Assembly (NCBI GenBank): GCA_937896505.1
Contig: CALBNP010000097.1
Span: 1-41,774, forward strand
Length of the DNA: 41,774 bases
Direction of reading: 5' to 3'
Source: an uncultured Bacteroidales bacterium
GTDB taxonomy: Bacteria; Bacteroidota; Bacteroidia; Bacteroidales; F082
Below, piece after piece: positions 41,684-41,774 of this stretch (positions are counted from its first letter, which is position 1; each line of letters opens with the position of its first letter). Both the position numbers and the translations under genes were made by a program. Under the pieces are notes generated by a model, which was given only the letters and a program-made list of their open reading frames with translations, was not told the DNA's origin and ran no database searches.

Positions 41684-41774
41684 ATGAATAAGCAGATTAC
41701 ATTAGAACAAGCCGTCGAGAAAGTTCAGGACGGCATGACTATCATGTTCGGCGGTTTCCTCGGCGTAGGAAGCG
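41684..41774 (+). CDS. CoA transferase subunit A, N-terminal part (cut by window edge)
   Basis: First 30 codons only: MNKQITLEQAVEKVQDGMTI then MFGGFLGVGS. 'DGMTIMFGGFLGVG' matches the start of class-I CoA-transferase alpha subunits (acetate/butyrate-acetoacetate or 3-oxoacid CoA-transferase), which move CoA between short-chain acids in the cytosol. The beta subunit would be expected just beyond the window. Exact substrate is undetermined. Confidence 0.85.
   Translation, partial: MNKQITLEQAVEKVQDGMTIMFGGFLGVGS

Overview
The window comes from a member of the phylum Bacteroidota, most likely the order Bacteroidales. The evidence is: secreted proteins ending in type IX secretion (T9SS) sorting domains with 'YPNPT'-like motifs, C10 (streptopain/PrtT-like) peptidases, Bacteroidota promoters of the TTG-N19-TAnnTTTG type found before many genes, a fucosidase next to an anaerobic sulfatase-maturase, and a GalK/nucleotidyltransferase/GalM/sugar-MFS cluster. 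I cannot name the genus. No rRNA, tRNA or CRISPR array was recognised.

Layout. 1-5.6 kb (minus strand): the 5' end of an IS5-type transposase cut by the window edge, a PlsC-like acyltransferase, a four-helix (S23) protein between inverted A+T-rich repeats, an M13 metallopeptidase lipoprotein, repeat-filled spacers, and dnaX carrying an out-of-frame 14-bp minisatellite. 5.7-13.9 kb (plus strand): a tightly packed run of an internally deleted AlbA/HATPase regulator with a 7-residue repeat array, a polysaccharide deacetylase, a GNAT/FemAB-like transferase, uracil phosphoribosyltransferase, a neurotransmitter:sodium symporter-family transporter, a three-repeat helix-hairpin-helix membrane protein, a conserved exported protein and a Bro-N/Fic protein. 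14-23.4 kb (plus): three consecutive C10 cysteine peptidases for T9SS export, each with its own candidate promoter and with different numbers of C-terminal Fn3-like modules, followed by a lipoprotein with four internal repeats.

23.5-29.2 kb (minus): a galactose-use operon read as T9SS YD-repeat protein, galK, sugar nucleotidyltransferase, galM, sugar MFS transporter. No galT or galE is present. 29.3-33.3 kb: a GH29 alpha-L-fucosidase lipoprotein convergent with, and overlapping, an anaerobic sulfatase-maturase, which itself overlaps a Sir2 deacylase. 33.3-36.7 kb: an accessory A+T-rich island with an orphan RelE/ParE-like toxin, three unrecognised cytosolic proteins, a small lipoprotein and two stretches that look like decayed DNA. 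36.7-41.8 kb: a YbaK/ProXp-type deacylase, uvrA, an ECF-type sigma factor, a 66-residue small protein between strong terminators, and the start of a CoA-transferase subunit A.

Functionally the window mixes housekeeping genes (dnaX, uvrA, upp, sigma factor) with secreted nutrient-acquisition functions: protein degradation (C10, M13) and host- or plant-glycan use (fucosidase, sulfatase activation, galactose). Candidates for something less described are the dnaX minisatellite, in which loss or gain of one 14-bp unit would truncate tau into a gamma-like protein, the C10 trio plus repeat lipoprotein, and the unknown island at 34.0-36.4 kb.
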